This document shows positions 1-8,659 of a DNA stretch of 64,000 nucleotides, piece by piece. Numbering within the stretch: position 1 is the first letter of the stretch; every line of letters begins with the position of its first letter. Under the pieces are notes generated by a model that did not search any database, was not told the origin of the DNA, and worked only from the letters and a program-made list of their open reading frames with translations. The stretch is from Gemmatimonadota bacterium. Its GTDB lineage: Bacteria > Gemmatimonadota > Gemmatimonadetes > Gemmatimonadales > GWC2-71-9. The position numbers and the translations under genes were made by a program. The stretch is from contig JANYLJ010000011.1 in assembly GCA_025357945.1 (NCBI GenBank), positions 173,845 through 237,844 on the forward strand. The letters run 5' to 3'.

Positions 1-1410
1 GTCGCCGCACAGCTGCCGAGCGGTGCGTCGCTGCAGCGCACGCGCGCCGTCGTGCAACAACTCGAGCAGATCCTGCACCAGGACAAGGGCGTTCGGTCGA
101 CGGTGGCGCTGGTTGGTCTCGACATCCTCGCGTCGGCCAACCAGCCCAACTCTGCCGTGATCTTCGTCGGGCTCCAGCCGTGGGACGAGCGCGGCACGAA
201 CGAAACCGCCGACGCAATCCTCAAGCGGGTCAACGGCGCCTTGTACGGCATGCCCGACGCGCTCGCGTTCGGCTTTAATTTCCCGGAAATTCCCGGCCTC
301 GGCACCACGTCCGGCCTGGAGCTCAACCTGCAGGCGCGCGCCGGACAGAGCGTCGGGGAATTCAACGAACAGGTCAGCACCTTCATGCAGTCCCTCGCGA
401 AGCAGCCGGAGGTGGTGGGTGGGGCGACGACGTTCCGGATCGACGCGCCGCAGATCTTTCTCAATGTGGATCGCGACGCCGTCAAGGCGCACAACGTCAA
501 GTTGGGGACGCTGTTCCTGACGCTGCAGACGATGCTCTCCACGCTGTACATCAATGACTTCAACTTGTTCGGTCGGACCTATCGCGTGCAGGCAGAGGCG
601 GCGCCGGAGTTTCGGCGGTCCCCCGACGACATCGGGCGGCTGTACGTGCGCAGTGATGATGGCCAGATGATTCCGATCTCGACGCTTGCCCGCCCGGAGT
701 TCCGGACCGGGCCGAGCGTGCTGTCGCGCTTCAACGGGTTCACGTCGGCACTCGTGACCGCGCAGCCATCCCCCGGTCACAGCTCGGGCCAGATGCTCGC
801 CGCCGTCGAACAATTGATCGACCGCGACTTCGCCAGCAAGGGGGTCGGTTATGCCTACAGCGGGCAATCGTTCCAGGAGAAGGTATCGAGCGGGCAGGGG
901 GGACTGATCTTCGGCCTGGGCATCATGCTGGTGTTCCTGGTGCTTGCCGCGCAGTACGAGAGCTGGAGCATTCCGTTCGCCGTGCTCTTCGGGCTTCCCT
1001 TCGGGGCCCTCGGCGCATTGATCGGCGTCTGGTTGCGCGGCATGCCCGACGACATCTACTTCCAGGTCGCGCTGATCACGGTGATCGGCCTGGCCGCCAA
1101 GAACGCCATCCTGATCGTCGAATTTGCGACGACGCTCCGCCACCGCGGTCTCTCGGTGATGGACGCTGCCCGCGAAGCGGCGCGGGAACGGTTCCGTCCG
1201 ATTCTGATGACCTCGCTCGCCTTCATCTTCGGTGTGTCGCCACTCCTGCTCGCCGGCGGCGCTGGCGCGCAGAGCCGGCATTCGCTCGGTACCGGCGTGT
1301 TTTTTGGCATGCTGATCGCGACGAGCGTAGGCATTTTCTTCATTCCGCTGTTCTTCACCGTGATCCGCAGGCTCTCGGAGCCAAGACGCGTGACCGAGGA
1401 ACGGCGATGA
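1..1410 (+). CDS. RND efflux inner-membrane permease (HAE1/AcrB type), 5' truncated by window edge
   Basis: Proton-driven pump subunit of a tripartite efflux system in the inner membrane. The frame is open from base 1, so only the C-terminal ~470 residues are present. It begins with the periplasmic-loop signature PSGASLQRT typical of the second half of AcrB-like proteins. It ends with the last transmembrane bundle, including GLAAKNAILIVEFA and the RFRPILMTSLAFIFG segment, both hallmarks of the HAE1 branch. The start at 52 (GTG) seen by ORF callers is internal. Its stop overlaps the start of the outer membrane factor by 4 nt (ATGA), so the two are translationally coupled. The substrate cannot be read from the sequence. 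The periplasmic adaptor presumably lies upstream, outside the window. Confidence 0.93.
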   Translation, partial: VAAQLPSGASLQRTRAVVQQLEQILHQDKGVRSTVALVGLDILASANQPNSAVIFVGLQPWDERGTNETADAILKRVNGALYGMPDALAFGFNFPEIPGLGTTSGLELNLQARAGQSVGEFNEQVSTFMQSLAKQPEVVGGATTFRIDAPQIFLNVDRDAVKAHNVKLGTLFLTLQTMLSTLYINDFNLFGRTYRVQAEAAPEFRRSPDDIGRLYVRSDDGQMIPISTLARPEFRTGPSVLSRFNGFTSALVTAQPSPGHSSGQMLAAVEQLIDRDFASKGVGYAYSGQSFQEKVSSGQGGLIFGLGIMLVFLVLAAQYESWSIPFAVLFGLPFGALGALIGVWLRGMPDDIYFQVALITVIGLAAKNAILIVEFATTLRHRGLSVMDAAREAARERFRPILMTSLAFIFGVSPLLLAGGAGAQSRHSLGTGVFFGMLIATSVGIFFIPLFFTVIRRLSEPRRVTEERR

Positions 1411-2918
1411 GCCGTGAGCCCGCGTTGCCAGGCTCGGCGCCGTTGCCCGCGGATCGCGCCGAGGGTACCGTCAGCGGCGCATGGCTCATGGCGTTGTTGC
1501 TGAGCGGTTGTGCGTTCACGCCAGGCTACAACGCGCCCAGGGTAGTCCCCCCATCGGCGAGCGTGGCGACCGCCGCGACGACGAATGCCCCGTTGTTCGA
1601 CTCGCTCGCCCGGGCCGGGCAGCTTGCGGCGCCGCTGCCACCCGGTGCCATGTTCGACGCCACTGGCGCTCTGGCGCTCGCCTGGCTCGACGTGATGCGC
1701 GACACGACCCTCGTGCGATTGGTTCGGACGGCGCTTCAGGACAATCAGGAGATCCACGGCGCGATCGCGCGGGTCAATGAGTACCGCGCCATTGCCGGTT
1801 CCGCGCGGAGTCACCTCCTGCCGGAGCTCGATGCCAACGCGTCCGTGAGCACGAATCAGGTCGTCTTCGGCGGGTCGCCGCCGACGGCGTATCGCGCCGT
1901 CCGCGCGACCGCCGACCTGCAGTGGGAGCTCGACTTCTGGGGGCGGATTCGCAAGGGTGTCGCCGCGTCCGAGGCGGACCTGGCAGCGCGATCCAGCGAT
2001 GAGCAGGCGATCGCGCTGACCCTCGTCGCGGATGTGGCCAATGCGTACCTCGAATTGCTCGAGGCGCGCGAGGATCGTGAGCTCGCACAACGTGCGCTGG
2101 CGTCGAGACAGGCCACGCTCGGCCTCGCGCGCCAGCGCTTCGCCCAGGGTGTGATCTCCGAGCTCGATGTGAGGCAGTTCGAGGCAGATGTGGCCGGCGC
2201 TGCCTCGAGCGTTGCCCAGTTCACCCGCGTCGCGTCGCAGCAGGAGCACGCCTTGTCGCTGCTGCTTGGGCACCCACCGGGCCCGCTGGCGGGCGGCGGG
2301 ACGCTGGACGGCGCGATCACCGCTGCCGCTGTTCCGGATTCGATTCCAGCGGCGATGCTGCTGCGGCGCCCCGACGTCATGAGCGCCGAGCGGGCACTGG
2401 CCGCGGAACAGGCACGCATCGGCGCGACACGCGCGGCGATCCTGCCGCGGTTTCTCATCACCGGCGATTACGGCCGGCAAGCGCCGAACGCGGCCGACCT
2501 TTTTGGCTCCGATCATGAGATCTACACGCTGCAACTTGGCGTCTCAGTACCGCTGTTCGCCGGCGGCCGCGCTGCCTCCGAGTTGGCGGCCGCCCGCGCC
2601 CGAATCGATCAAGCGCGGGCTCGCTACGAGCAGGTGGTGTTGCGGGCGCTCAGTGAAGCGGCCGATGCACTGGTGGGCGTTCGCAGCGATCGCGAGCAAC
2701 TGGCTGCGCTGACTGCCCAGGCCAACGCGTTGCGCCAGGCGTATCGCCTCGCCGAGCGGCGGTACCAGGGTGGCATCGCCAGCTATCTCGAGGTGCTGGA
2801 GGCACAGCGTGGGCTCTTCGCTTCGGAATTGGCGGTCACCCAGGGCCGCCGCGTCTATCTGGAGGCGACGGTGCGGCTGTACCAGGCGCTCGGCGGACGG
2901 TGGACCGGCGCACCATGA
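1407..2918 (+). CDS. RND outer membrane factor lipoprotein (NodT/OprM family)
   Basis: Outer membrane channel component of the pump whose permease precedes it. The 503-residue product has a lipobox LLSGC with the acylated Cys at residue 35. This is followed by FTPGYNAP, the usual post-cysteine motif of OprM-like lipoproteins, and two OEP repeats rich in Ala/Leu/Arg helices. The start overlaps the permease stop by 4 nt. The n-region before the lipobox is unusually long (about 27 residues). The first five codons coincide with a 15-bp sequence repeated at 4703-4717, so the extreme N-terminus may derive from a dispersed repeat. Function is secure at family level; the exported compound is unknown. 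Confidence 0.92.
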   Translation: MSREPALPGSAPLPADRAEGTVSGAWLMALLLSGCAFTPGYNAPRVVPPSASVATAATTNAPLFDSLARAGQLAAPLPPGAMFDATGALALAWLDVMRDTTLVRLVRTALQDNQEIHGAIARVNEYRAIAGSARSHLLPELDANASVSTNQVVFGGSPPTAYRAVRATADLQWELDFWGRIRKGVAASEADLAARSSDEQAIALTLVADVANAYLELLEAREDRELAQRALASRQATLGLARQRFAQGVISELDVRQFEADVAGAASSVAQFTRVASQQEHALSLLLGHPPGPLAGGGTLDGAITAAAVPDSIPAAMLLRRPDVMSAERALAAEQARIGATRAAILPRFLITGDYGRQAPNAADLFGSDHEIYTLQLGVSVPLFAGGRAASELAAARARIDQARARYEQVVLRALSEAADALVGVRSDREQLAALTAQANALRQAYRLAERRYQGGIASYLEVLEAQRGLFASELAVTQGRRVYLEATVRLYQALGGRWTGAP

Positions 2919-2985
2919 CATTCCCTGTCCGGGACCTCATTATTAGGTGCTTTTCACAACCGACTCACGGACCACGGAGTTTGCC

Positions 2986-4695
2986 ATGACACGTCTTGCT
3001 CGTTCGCATGCGCTCGCTCTGGTCGGGGCGGCGAGCTTCGCGATGGCGTTGCCGCTCGCAGCGCAGGAAAAAGTTGACACGGCAACCATCGCCCGCATCC
3101 GGGCCGAAGCGATGGACCACTCGCAGATCATGGATATCATGAGCTGGTTGACGGATGTCTACGGCCCACGGCTCACGTGGGGGCCGAACGTGAAAAAGGC
3201 CGCCGATTGGACGATGACCACGATGAAGTCGTGGGGCCTCGCGAATGTCCACCTGGAAAACTGGTACGTGCCGAACGCCCTTGGCTGGGCCAACGAATAC
3301 TTTGCGCTGAACGCTGTTTCGCCGAATCCATTCATCGTCGCGGCCGTCCCACGGGCATGGTCGGCGGGCACCAACGGCCGGGTGACCGGGCCGGCCGTAC
3401 GTGTGCAGGTGGGTTGCCTCGCCGAGTTGCAGCAGAACTACGCCGGGAAGCTGAAGAACGCGTTCATCCTGCCGGCGGCGGCGTTTGCCGGCCCGGTGAA
3501 TGAATTCCTGGCCATGGCGACGCGCAGCAGCGACTCCGCCCTGATGAACATTGCCTTCCCGGCTCCAACGGTCGGCCGGGGTGGGGCAGGCTTTCCGGGC
3601 GCCGGGAATGGCGGCGCGGCACCGCCGCCGTCGGCGATCTGCGCCCAAGCCGCTGCCGCGCAGGCGGTTGCCACGCCGGTCGCCGCCGGCGGTCGGGGTG
3701 GCGGTCGTGGCGGCTTCAACGTTACGGGTGACACCACCGCCCTTCGCTGGATGCAGGCGCAGGGCGTTGCCGCCGTCCTCCTCGGCGGTCGCGGCGGCAG
3801 CAACAGCATCGGCGGTGACATCGCCACCGACAACGGCGCGTCCAGGGTCACCGGCGCGCCGCGGGTGCCGATGGTGCATGTCGCCACCGAGTCGTACGGG
3901 CGCATCGTGCGGATGGTCGAGAGGAACGTACCGGTGACGCTCGCACTCGAGATGCAGAACCGGTTTTACCCGACGGATACGGCATCGTTCAACATCCTCG
4001 GCGAGATACCGGGCACTGACCCGGCACTCAAGGATGAAGTCGTGATGATCGGTGGGCACTTCGACTCGTGGCATTCAGGGACCGGTGCGACCGACAACGG
4101 TGCGGGCTCCGGCATCATGCTCGAAGCAATGCGCATCCTCAAGACGCTCAACCTGCAGCCGCGGCGCACCATCCGTATCGGCCTCTGGACCGGTGAAGAG
4201 CAGGGCCTTTACGGTTCGGCCGCGTACGTCAAGCAACACTACGGCGCGCGGGACAGCACCGGTTTCTACCCGACGCCGGAGCAGGCGAAGTTTGCCGCGT
4301 ACTTCAACGTCGATAACGGCAGCGGCAAGATTCGCGGCGTCTACCTCCAGGGGATGAGCGCCGAGTGGCCGATCTTCGATGCGTGGATGGGACCGTTCAA
4401 GCGGGACGGCATGCGCACCCTCACCAATAGCAATACCGGTGGTACCGACCACCTCTCCTACGTCGCGGTCGGATTGCCCGGCTTCCAGTTCATCCAGGAC
4501 CCGCTCGAGTATGGCGCTCGCACGCACCACACCAACCAGGATGTCTACGAACGACTCCAACCGGACGACATGAAGTGGAACGCTGCGGTCGTGGCGAGCT
4601 TCGCGTGGCAGGCGGCTCAGCGTGACGAGAAGTTGCCGCGGCCGCCGCAGCCCGGGGCGGTCACCGGTGGCCGCGGCGGTCGCGGCGGGCAGTAG
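2986..4695 (+). CDS. secreted M28-family zinc metallopeptidase
   Basis: Predicted periplasmic or secreted aminopeptidase or carboxypeptidase. The ATG at 2986 is chosen because GGAG lies about 6 nt upstream and it yields a clean signal peptide ending PLAAQ; an earlier GTG at 2947 gives a poor N-terminus. Zinc-site motifs of M28 are visible: GGHFDSW (His358, Asp360), TDNGAGS (Asp370), the catalytic and bridging pair TGEEQG (Glu404, Glu405), a later VDNGSG and the distal THHTNQD histidine. Between roughly residues 190 and 290 there is a low-complexity Gly/Ala/Pro insert, probably in a PA-like lid region, and the C-terminus is GGRGGRGGQ. It stands alone after the RND operon. The physiological substrate is unknown. 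Confidence 0.9.
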   Translation: MTRLARSHALALVGAASFAMALPLAAQEKVDTATIARIRAEAMDHSQIMDIMSWLTDVYGPRLTWGPNVKKAADWTMTTMKSWGLANVHLENWYVPNALGWANEYFALNAVSPNPFIVAAVPRAWSAGTNGRVTGPAVRVQVGCLAELQQNYAGKLKNAFILPAAAFAGPVNEFLAMATRSSDSALMNIAFPAPTVGRGGAGFPGAGNGGAAPPPSAICAQAAAAQAVATPVAAGGRGGGRGGFNVTGDTTALRWMQAQGVAAVLLGGRGGSNSIGGDIATDNGASRVTGAPRVPMVHVATESYGRIVRMVERNVPVTLALEMQNRFYPTDTASFNILGEIPGTDPALKDEVVMIGGHFDSWHSGTGATDNGAGSGIMLEAMRILKTLNLQPRRTIRIGLWTGEEQGLYGSAAYVKQHYGARDSTGFYPTPEQAKFAAYFNVDNGSGKIRGVYLQGMSAEWPIFDAWMGPFKRDGMRTLTNSNTGGTDHLSYVAVGLPGFQFIQDPLEYGARTHHTNQDVYERLQPDDMKWNAAVVASFAWQAAQRDEKLPRPPQPGAVTGGRGGRGGQ

Positions 4696-4702
4696 TGCGG
4701 GC

Positions 4703-4776
4703 ATGAGCCGTGAGCCCCGAGCGGTACGCTGGCGTTCGCGACGCGCGCTCGCTGAACCCACGGGCTCGCGGCTCAT
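4703..4776. repeat. inverted repeat with 15-bp arms (ATGAGCCGTGAGCCC family)
   Basis: Arms at 4703-4717 and 4762-4776 are complementary except for one position and flank a 44-nt loop that has its own short complementary stretches. There is no T-run, so it is not a classic terminator, although it sits just past the stop of the M28 peptidase. The left arm is identical to bases 1407-1421 at the start of the outer membrane factor gene, which indicates a dispersed repeat family. Confidence 0.6.
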
Positions 4777-4864
4777 GGCTCGCTGCATTGATTCATGCGG
4801 CGCACCTCGCTATTCTCTCCGATCGCCCTCCCCCCGGAACAATTGCAATCGCAGGAGCTCAACC

Positions 4865-5170
4865 TTGTCGGTCATGTTCTTGAAGCAGCTTCGACTACAT
4901 CGCGATTCGCTGGAATCCCGGTTGCATCGTCAGGGGGGCGCGTCGGTCGACCAGGAACTCGCGCAGACCCGACAGTTTCTCTCGGCGACCAAGGATGAGA
5001 AGTGGCGCCGACAGCTGATCAAGCGCATCAAGCAATTGGAAGACTCGACCAAGACCGCTGACGAAAGTGGCGATGTGCAGAAGCGGTTCAAGATGGTCGA
5101 CGACCTGTATCGCTACGTCGAAAAGCACGCCGATTACAACAAGACCCGCAAGCGGCGGAAGCCGGCGTAG
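4865..5170 (+). CDS. small charged coiled-coil protein of unknown function
   Basis: About 101 residues, highly charged, with predicted long helices (for example LESRLHRQG and RRQLIKRIKQLEDSTK) and a basic tail KTRKRRKPA. No signal peptide or membrane segment is visible, so it is probably cytoplasmic and could bind nucleic acid or another protein through its basic C-terminus. I prefer the TTG start at 4865 because AGGAG at 4853-4857 is 7 nt upstream. The ATG at 4874 would leave a 16-nt spacing. It lies between the M28 peptidase and tRNA-Ala. I do not recognise the family. Confidence 0.6.
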   Translation: MSVMFLKQLRLHRDSLESRLHRQGGASVDQELAQTRQFLSATKDEKWRRQLIKRIKQLEDSTKTADESGDVQKRFKMVDDLYRYVEKHADYNKTRKRRKPA

Positions 5171-5242
5171 CGGCGTTCGGGACGGTCCGGGCGGAAGGCC
5201 CTTCGCGCCGCCCGCGACTCTACTAACTTATTCCCGGATATT

Positions 5243-5315
5243 GGGGCGGTAGCTCAGTTGGGAGAGCACCGCGTTTGCAACGCGGGGGTCAGGGGTTCGA
5301 GCCCCCTCCGCTCCA
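5243..5315 (+). tRNA. tRNA-Ala (TGC)
   Basis: A 73-nt cloverleaf. Acceptor arms GGGGCGG and CCGCTCC pair with one G-T wobble and discriminator A. The D-arm is AGCTCAGTTGGGAGAGC, the anticodon stem CCGCG/CGCGG with loop TTTGCAA gives anticodon TGC at 5276-5278, and the T-loop is GGTTCGAGCC. No CCA is encoded. Confidence 0.97.
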
Positions 5316-5354
5316 TTCACCCTTCGTCGGTTCATCCTCGACCCGTGGTCGGCC

Positions 5355-6752
5355 ATGCGCCTCTCCGCCTCGTGGGCCCGCTCGTGCGCCGCGCTCGTGG
5401 CCACCAGCACATTTCTCCTGACCGGGTGCGGCGGCGGTGCGGTCGCGCCTGAAAAGGCTCGCGGTCAGGCCGTCGCCGAAGCCGCCGGCGGCACGCTGTC
5501 CGGCGCCACCCTCGATCAGTGGCTGCTCAAGTCTTCGGTCCCGCCCGACAAGGCGGTCGGCAGCGGTTTCGTGAGCGCGTGGATCAACACGGCGCTCCTG
5601 ATCGACGCGATCCGACGCAACGTCCAGTTGGACGATGCGGCCACCACCGACAGCGTGATCATGGCCGATGCCGTGCGCGGGATGGTCGCCCAGTTCCTGG
5701 CGGCGCGCTTCACGCAGCGGCCTCCGGTCACCGAGAGGCAGACCGACTCATTGCTCGCGCGCGATCAGGTTCGAGTGTTCCAGCAGATCGTGTTGTATGT
5801 GCGATCCGGAACCGACACCGAGGCGATCAGGAAGACCTACGGCACGGCGAAGGGGCTGGTCGCCAAGCTCCAGGCGGGCGGCGACTTTACCGCGGCAGTC
5901 AAGCAATTTTCCGAGGACACCGCGACTCGCGCGCAGAACGGATACCTCCCGGCCCTCGCCGAGGCGGACGTACCGCAGCGGCTCACCCCGATCTGGAACC
6001 TTTTGCCAGGCGCCGTATCACCTCCGTTCGCTGGTGGCGCCGGGTTCCATATCCTTCGGCGGGCGACCCGGGATGAATCACGTTCGGCACTCAAGACCTG
6101 GCTGGCGCCGCGGCTGGCCCAGCGGGCAGACTCGCTCTTCATCGATTCGCTGGCGCGGGCGCACGATATTGTGATCGCGCCGGATGCCCGCCTCCGCGTC
6201 CGCGCGATGGCTTTGGAACCGGTCACCGTGTCCGAAGGCGGGCCGTTGGTGACGTGGAAGGGTGGCTCGCTCAGCCCAGCCTCGGTTCGCGAGGCGACCC
6301 TGATGCTGATGCCGGCGGAACGTGTCGCCCTCAGCGACGCATCGGACACGGTCGCGACCCAGTTTCTCCTTGGGCTGTCGCGACGGGACATCCTGATGCT
6401 AGTCGTCAGCAAGGATCCGCCGCCGAACGCTGACGCCCGCGCCGCGCTCGGGCCGAAGTACCGTCAGTCCCTTGATTCGTTACGCGCTGCCGTGAAACGG
6501 CTGCCGGCCGATCTGTCCGCCGCCGACGCGGCGACGCGATACATCGACTCGGTGCTGGCACGGCGGGCGCCATTCCTGCCACTTCCTGGCGCGCTCGCCA
6601 GCGTCTTGCGCGCTCGGAGCACGGTCAAGGTGAATCGACCGGCATTCGACGGTGTGGTTCGTGGCGCAGGTCCGCGCTGGCAGGAAGCGCACAAGAATGA
6701 CTCGACGGCGAAGCCCGGCGCGCCGCCCGGCGGGAAGCCGCCGGCAAAGTAG
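5355..6752 (+). CDS. parvulin-type peptidyl-prolyl isomerase lipoprotein (PpiC/PrsA/SurA-like)
   Basis: Probable envelope foldase. The N-terminus carries a signal peptide with lipobox LLTGC (Cys25). A helical SurA_N-like segment spans roughly residues 40-130. A rotamase domain of about 100 residues follows, with the typical QIVLYV strand, the KQFSEDTATR helix, NGYLPALAEADVP and a closing GFHILRR strand. The remainder, to residue 465, is helical with a Pro/Lys-rich tail. Its length and lipidation resemble PrsA/PpiD-type chaperones. The gene follows tRNA-Ala, and a strong hairpin at 6774-6823 ends the unit. Clients are unknown. Confidence 0.85.
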   Translation: MRLSASWARSCAALVATSTFLLTGCGGGAVAPEKARGQAVAEAAGGTLSGATLDQWLLKSSVPPDKAVGSGFVSAWINTALLIDAIRRNVQLDDAATTDSVIMADAVRGMVAQFLAARFTQRPPVTERQTDSLLARDQVRVFQQIVLYVRSGTDTEAIRKTYGTAKGLVAKLQAGGDFTAAVKQFSEDTATRAQNGYLPALAEADVPQRLTPIWNLLPGAVSPPFAGGAGFHILRRATRDESRSALKTWLAPRLAQRADSLFIDSLARAHDIVIAPDARLRVRAMALEPVTVSEGGPLVTWKGGSLSPASVREATLMLMPAERVALSDASDTVATQFLLGLSRRDILMLVVSKDPPPNADARAALGPKYRQSLDSLRAAVKRLPADLSAADAATRYIDSVLARRAPFLPLPGALASVLRARSTVKVNRPAFDGVVRGAGPRWQEAHKNDSTAKPGAPPGGKPPAK

Positions 6753-6773
6753 GCGGGAACCGATCACCGGCGC

Positions 6774-6823
6774 GCAACGCCAGGACGGGCGGCTCCGACT
6801 GGAGCCGCCCGTCCTGGCGTTGC
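6774..6823. terminator. bidirectional hairpin terminator between convergent genes
   Basis: A perfect 23-bp stem (6774-6796 with 6801-6823) around the loop GACT. It lies between the stop of the parvulin gene on the plus strand and the stop codon of the minus-strand gene, which begins at 6824. No clear U-tract exists on either side, but position and symmetry fit a shared terminator. Confidence 0.75.
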
Positions 6824-7312
6824 CTAGTTGCTCTCGACCGCTCGCCGCGCCGACACGGCCAACAGCTGCCGCAGTCGCCGGCGCTCGCTTTTCGGGTATG
6901 GATGGCGCGGCGAGAGCCGAGCCCATCCGTCCGGTCCGTGTCCGACCCACAGGACATCCAGCACCAGCACCAACTCGCGGGCGAGCACCGTCAGCGGGCA
7001 GGCGATCGAAACCGATCGCTCCTGCGACAGCACCATGTCCGCCGTGCCGGAACTGCGGTCCGCCCAACTGTGAATCCGCAGGTGGACGATCGCCTCGCGG
7101 CGTTCGAACGTCCACTCGTGCACGCCGGGCGCATCCTCCAGCACCACCGACGCGCGCTCCGCCCCTTCGAGCAGAGTCGCGATAGCGCGCGCGAGGTCGC
7201 CAAGCGCGTCGGTTTCGTCGGTCGCCTGCATCGCCACACGAAGGTCGTCGGCTTCGAGGGCGATCACCGCTCGCCCGGCCGTTGTCAGCGCATAGCGTAG
7301 TGACAGGGGCAT
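6824..7312 (-). CDS. hypothetical protein, ~162 residues
   Basis: A soluble alpha/beta protein with no signal peptide, carrying strands such as VIALEADDLRVAMQ and SVVLEDAPGVHEWTF and a basic C-terminus rich in Arg. It is convergent with the parvulin gene. The ATG at 7312 is preferred over an upstream ATG at 7369 because GGAG lies 8 nt before it and a sigma-70-like promoter (7336-7365) sits just upstream. I do not recognise the family. Base composition looks like that of its neighbours. Confidence 0.6.
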   Translation of the reverse strand: MPLSLRYALTTAGRAVIALEADDLRVAMQATDETDALGDLARAIATLLEGAERASVVLEDAPGVHEWTFERREAIVHLRIHSWADRSSGTADMVLSQERSVSIACPLTVLARELVLVLDVLWVGHGPDGWARLSPRHPYPKSERRRLRQLLAVSARRAVESN

Positions 7313-7335
7313 TACCCGTTCTCCATATGCGGTGG

Positions 7336-7365
7336 AGTATCGGTGGGAGAGTCGATAATTCGCAA
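7336..7365 (-). promoter_or_regulatory. candidate sigma-70-type promoter for the minus-strand hypothetical gene
   Basis: On the minus strand TTGCGA and GATACT are separated by 18 nt. They end about 23 nt before the ATG at 7312, leaving room for a short leader with GGAG. The same divergent interval contains GATAAT on the plus strand at 7354-7359, which could serve the membrane protein gene. Confidence 0.45.
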
Positions 7366-7378
7366 TCACGGCTGGTGC

Positions 7379-8629
7379 ATGCGTGCGCGCGGCGCGAGAT
7401 TGCCAGCGACCATGTCCTCCCTGCTGCTGTGGCTGGCGCTCCCGCTGCTACTGACCCCGTGGTTTGCCGGCGAGGACCGGATCGGCGCGGCGACCGGCCG
7501 GCTTGTGATGGCGGGCTTGGGACTCGCCGCGTTGCATCAGGGCGCCGGTACGCTCGATCCGGGCGAACTCCGCACCATCGCCGACCAGTCGCTGCACGAT
7601 GCCTGGTTTGTCGGGATCACGACGGGCGCGCTGATCGCTGGCGCCTGTCTCCCACCTGATATCCGCAACTGGCGCAAGGGTCTTCCGGCGTTGCCACTGC
7701 TGATCGCGCTACTTGTCGCCGGGCTTCCGCACTTGGCGCCGTTGGCGATCGGCCTTTGCATCGGCGGGATTCCGACGTTGCTGGGGAGGGTGACTGCCCG
7801 GACCGCGTCGTCGACTTCGGCGAGTCCGGTGACGGGCGATGCCGAACCGGCGGCGGGAAACGGGCTCGCCTCGCTCGCGCTCGCCAGCGTGACGGTGGCG
7901 GCCGCGCTGGTCGGGCCGGCGGTCCTCTGCATGCTTGCGCTTGGTGCCCTGGTGTGGCACGAGTGGTCTCGGCGGCCGAACGTTGCATCGCGCCCCCGCG
8001 TTCCGGTATTACCGGTCACCGCCACTCTGCTGCTGATCGGCTGGACGTGGCTCGCCCTGACGATCGCCGGATCGCCGCTCCTCTCGTTGTGTGCCATAGC
8101 CAATGACGCCCCGATATCGCCGGCAGCGGCTCAGGGGCTGGCACTCCTCGCGATCGGTTGGGCCATCGGCATCGCCGCACCCTGGCCGCTCGATGGGCTG
8201 ACCCGGGCCACCGTGCAACTCCCGGTTGTCGCAATAGTGCTCCATCTCGCCGGTGTACCGGTGGCGGCGGATGGGATCGCCCATTGGCAGCCGGTCGTCA
8301 GTACTGGGCTGGTCGTCGGCGCGCTTGCTGCCGGCGCATCCGACCGGTGGGATGGCGCGGCCGCAGCAACGATGCTGCTCGCGGCGACGCGCGGCGGAGC
8401 GATCGCCTTCATTGGCGCCGTGGTGATGGCGATGGCGCCGTCCATTCGCCGCCTTCACCTACCCGCGAAGCTGCGGGGCGCGCTGGCGGGTGTGGCGGTG
8501 GCGCTGGTGATCGTCGTCCTCTTACGCGATCAGGTGCTGCTCTCGGTGATCCTCGCCGTGGGCGTCGCGTCGCTGGCGATTCGCGCCGACCACGTCGTTG
8601 CACGGGTCTCAGGACGCGGCCATCTTTAG
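7379..8629 (+). CDS. polytopic membrane protein of unknown function
   Basis: About 416 residues, composed almost entirely of hydrophobic segments (roughly ten to twelve predicted helices, for example LLLWLALPLLLTPW and VAVALVIVVLLRDQVLL) joined by short loops. The Arg-rich N-terminus obeys the positive-inside pattern. The start is uncertain: GTG 7343, ATG 7379 and ATG 7412 are all in frame. I chose 7379 because GATAAT lies 20 nt upstream and the resulting N-terminus suits a first membrane helix. No catalytic or transport signature is recognisable. It lies 30 bp upstream of the superoxide dismutase gene and may be cotranscribed with it. Confidence 0.65.
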   Translation: MRARGARLPATMSSLLLWLALPLLLTPWFAGEDRIGAATGRLVMAGLGLAALHQGAGTLDPGELRTIADQSLHDAWFVGITTGALIAGACLPPDIRNWRKGLPALPLLIALLVAGLPHLAPLAIGLCIGGIPTLLGRVTARTASSTSASPVTGDAEPAAGNGLASLALASVTVAAALVGPAVLCMLALGALVWHEWSRRPNVASRPRVPVLPVTATLLLIGWTWLALTIAGSPLLSLCAIANDAPISPAAAQGLALLAIGWAIGIAAPWPLDGLTRATVQLPVVAIVLHLAGVPVAADGIAHWQPVVSTGLVVGALAAGASDRWDGAAAATMLLAATRGGAIAFIGAVVMAMAPSIRRLHLPAKLRGALAGVAVALVIVVLLRDQVLLSVILAVGVASLAIRADHVVARVSGRGHL

Positions 8630-8659
8630 GGACTCAATCAACTTTGCAGGAGCTGACGA

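Noticed and set aside
1056..2534. 492-codon minus-strand ORF opposite the outer membrane factor
   Set aside because: Arg/Gly-rich translation with no domain logic; the plus strand encodes clear RND permease and OprM-like proteins. High GC leaves antisense frames open.
6774..6823. Perfect 23-bp inverted repeat considered as an insertion-sequence end
   Set aside because: It lies exactly between two convergent stop codons with a 4-nt loop and no transposase, which fits a terminator.
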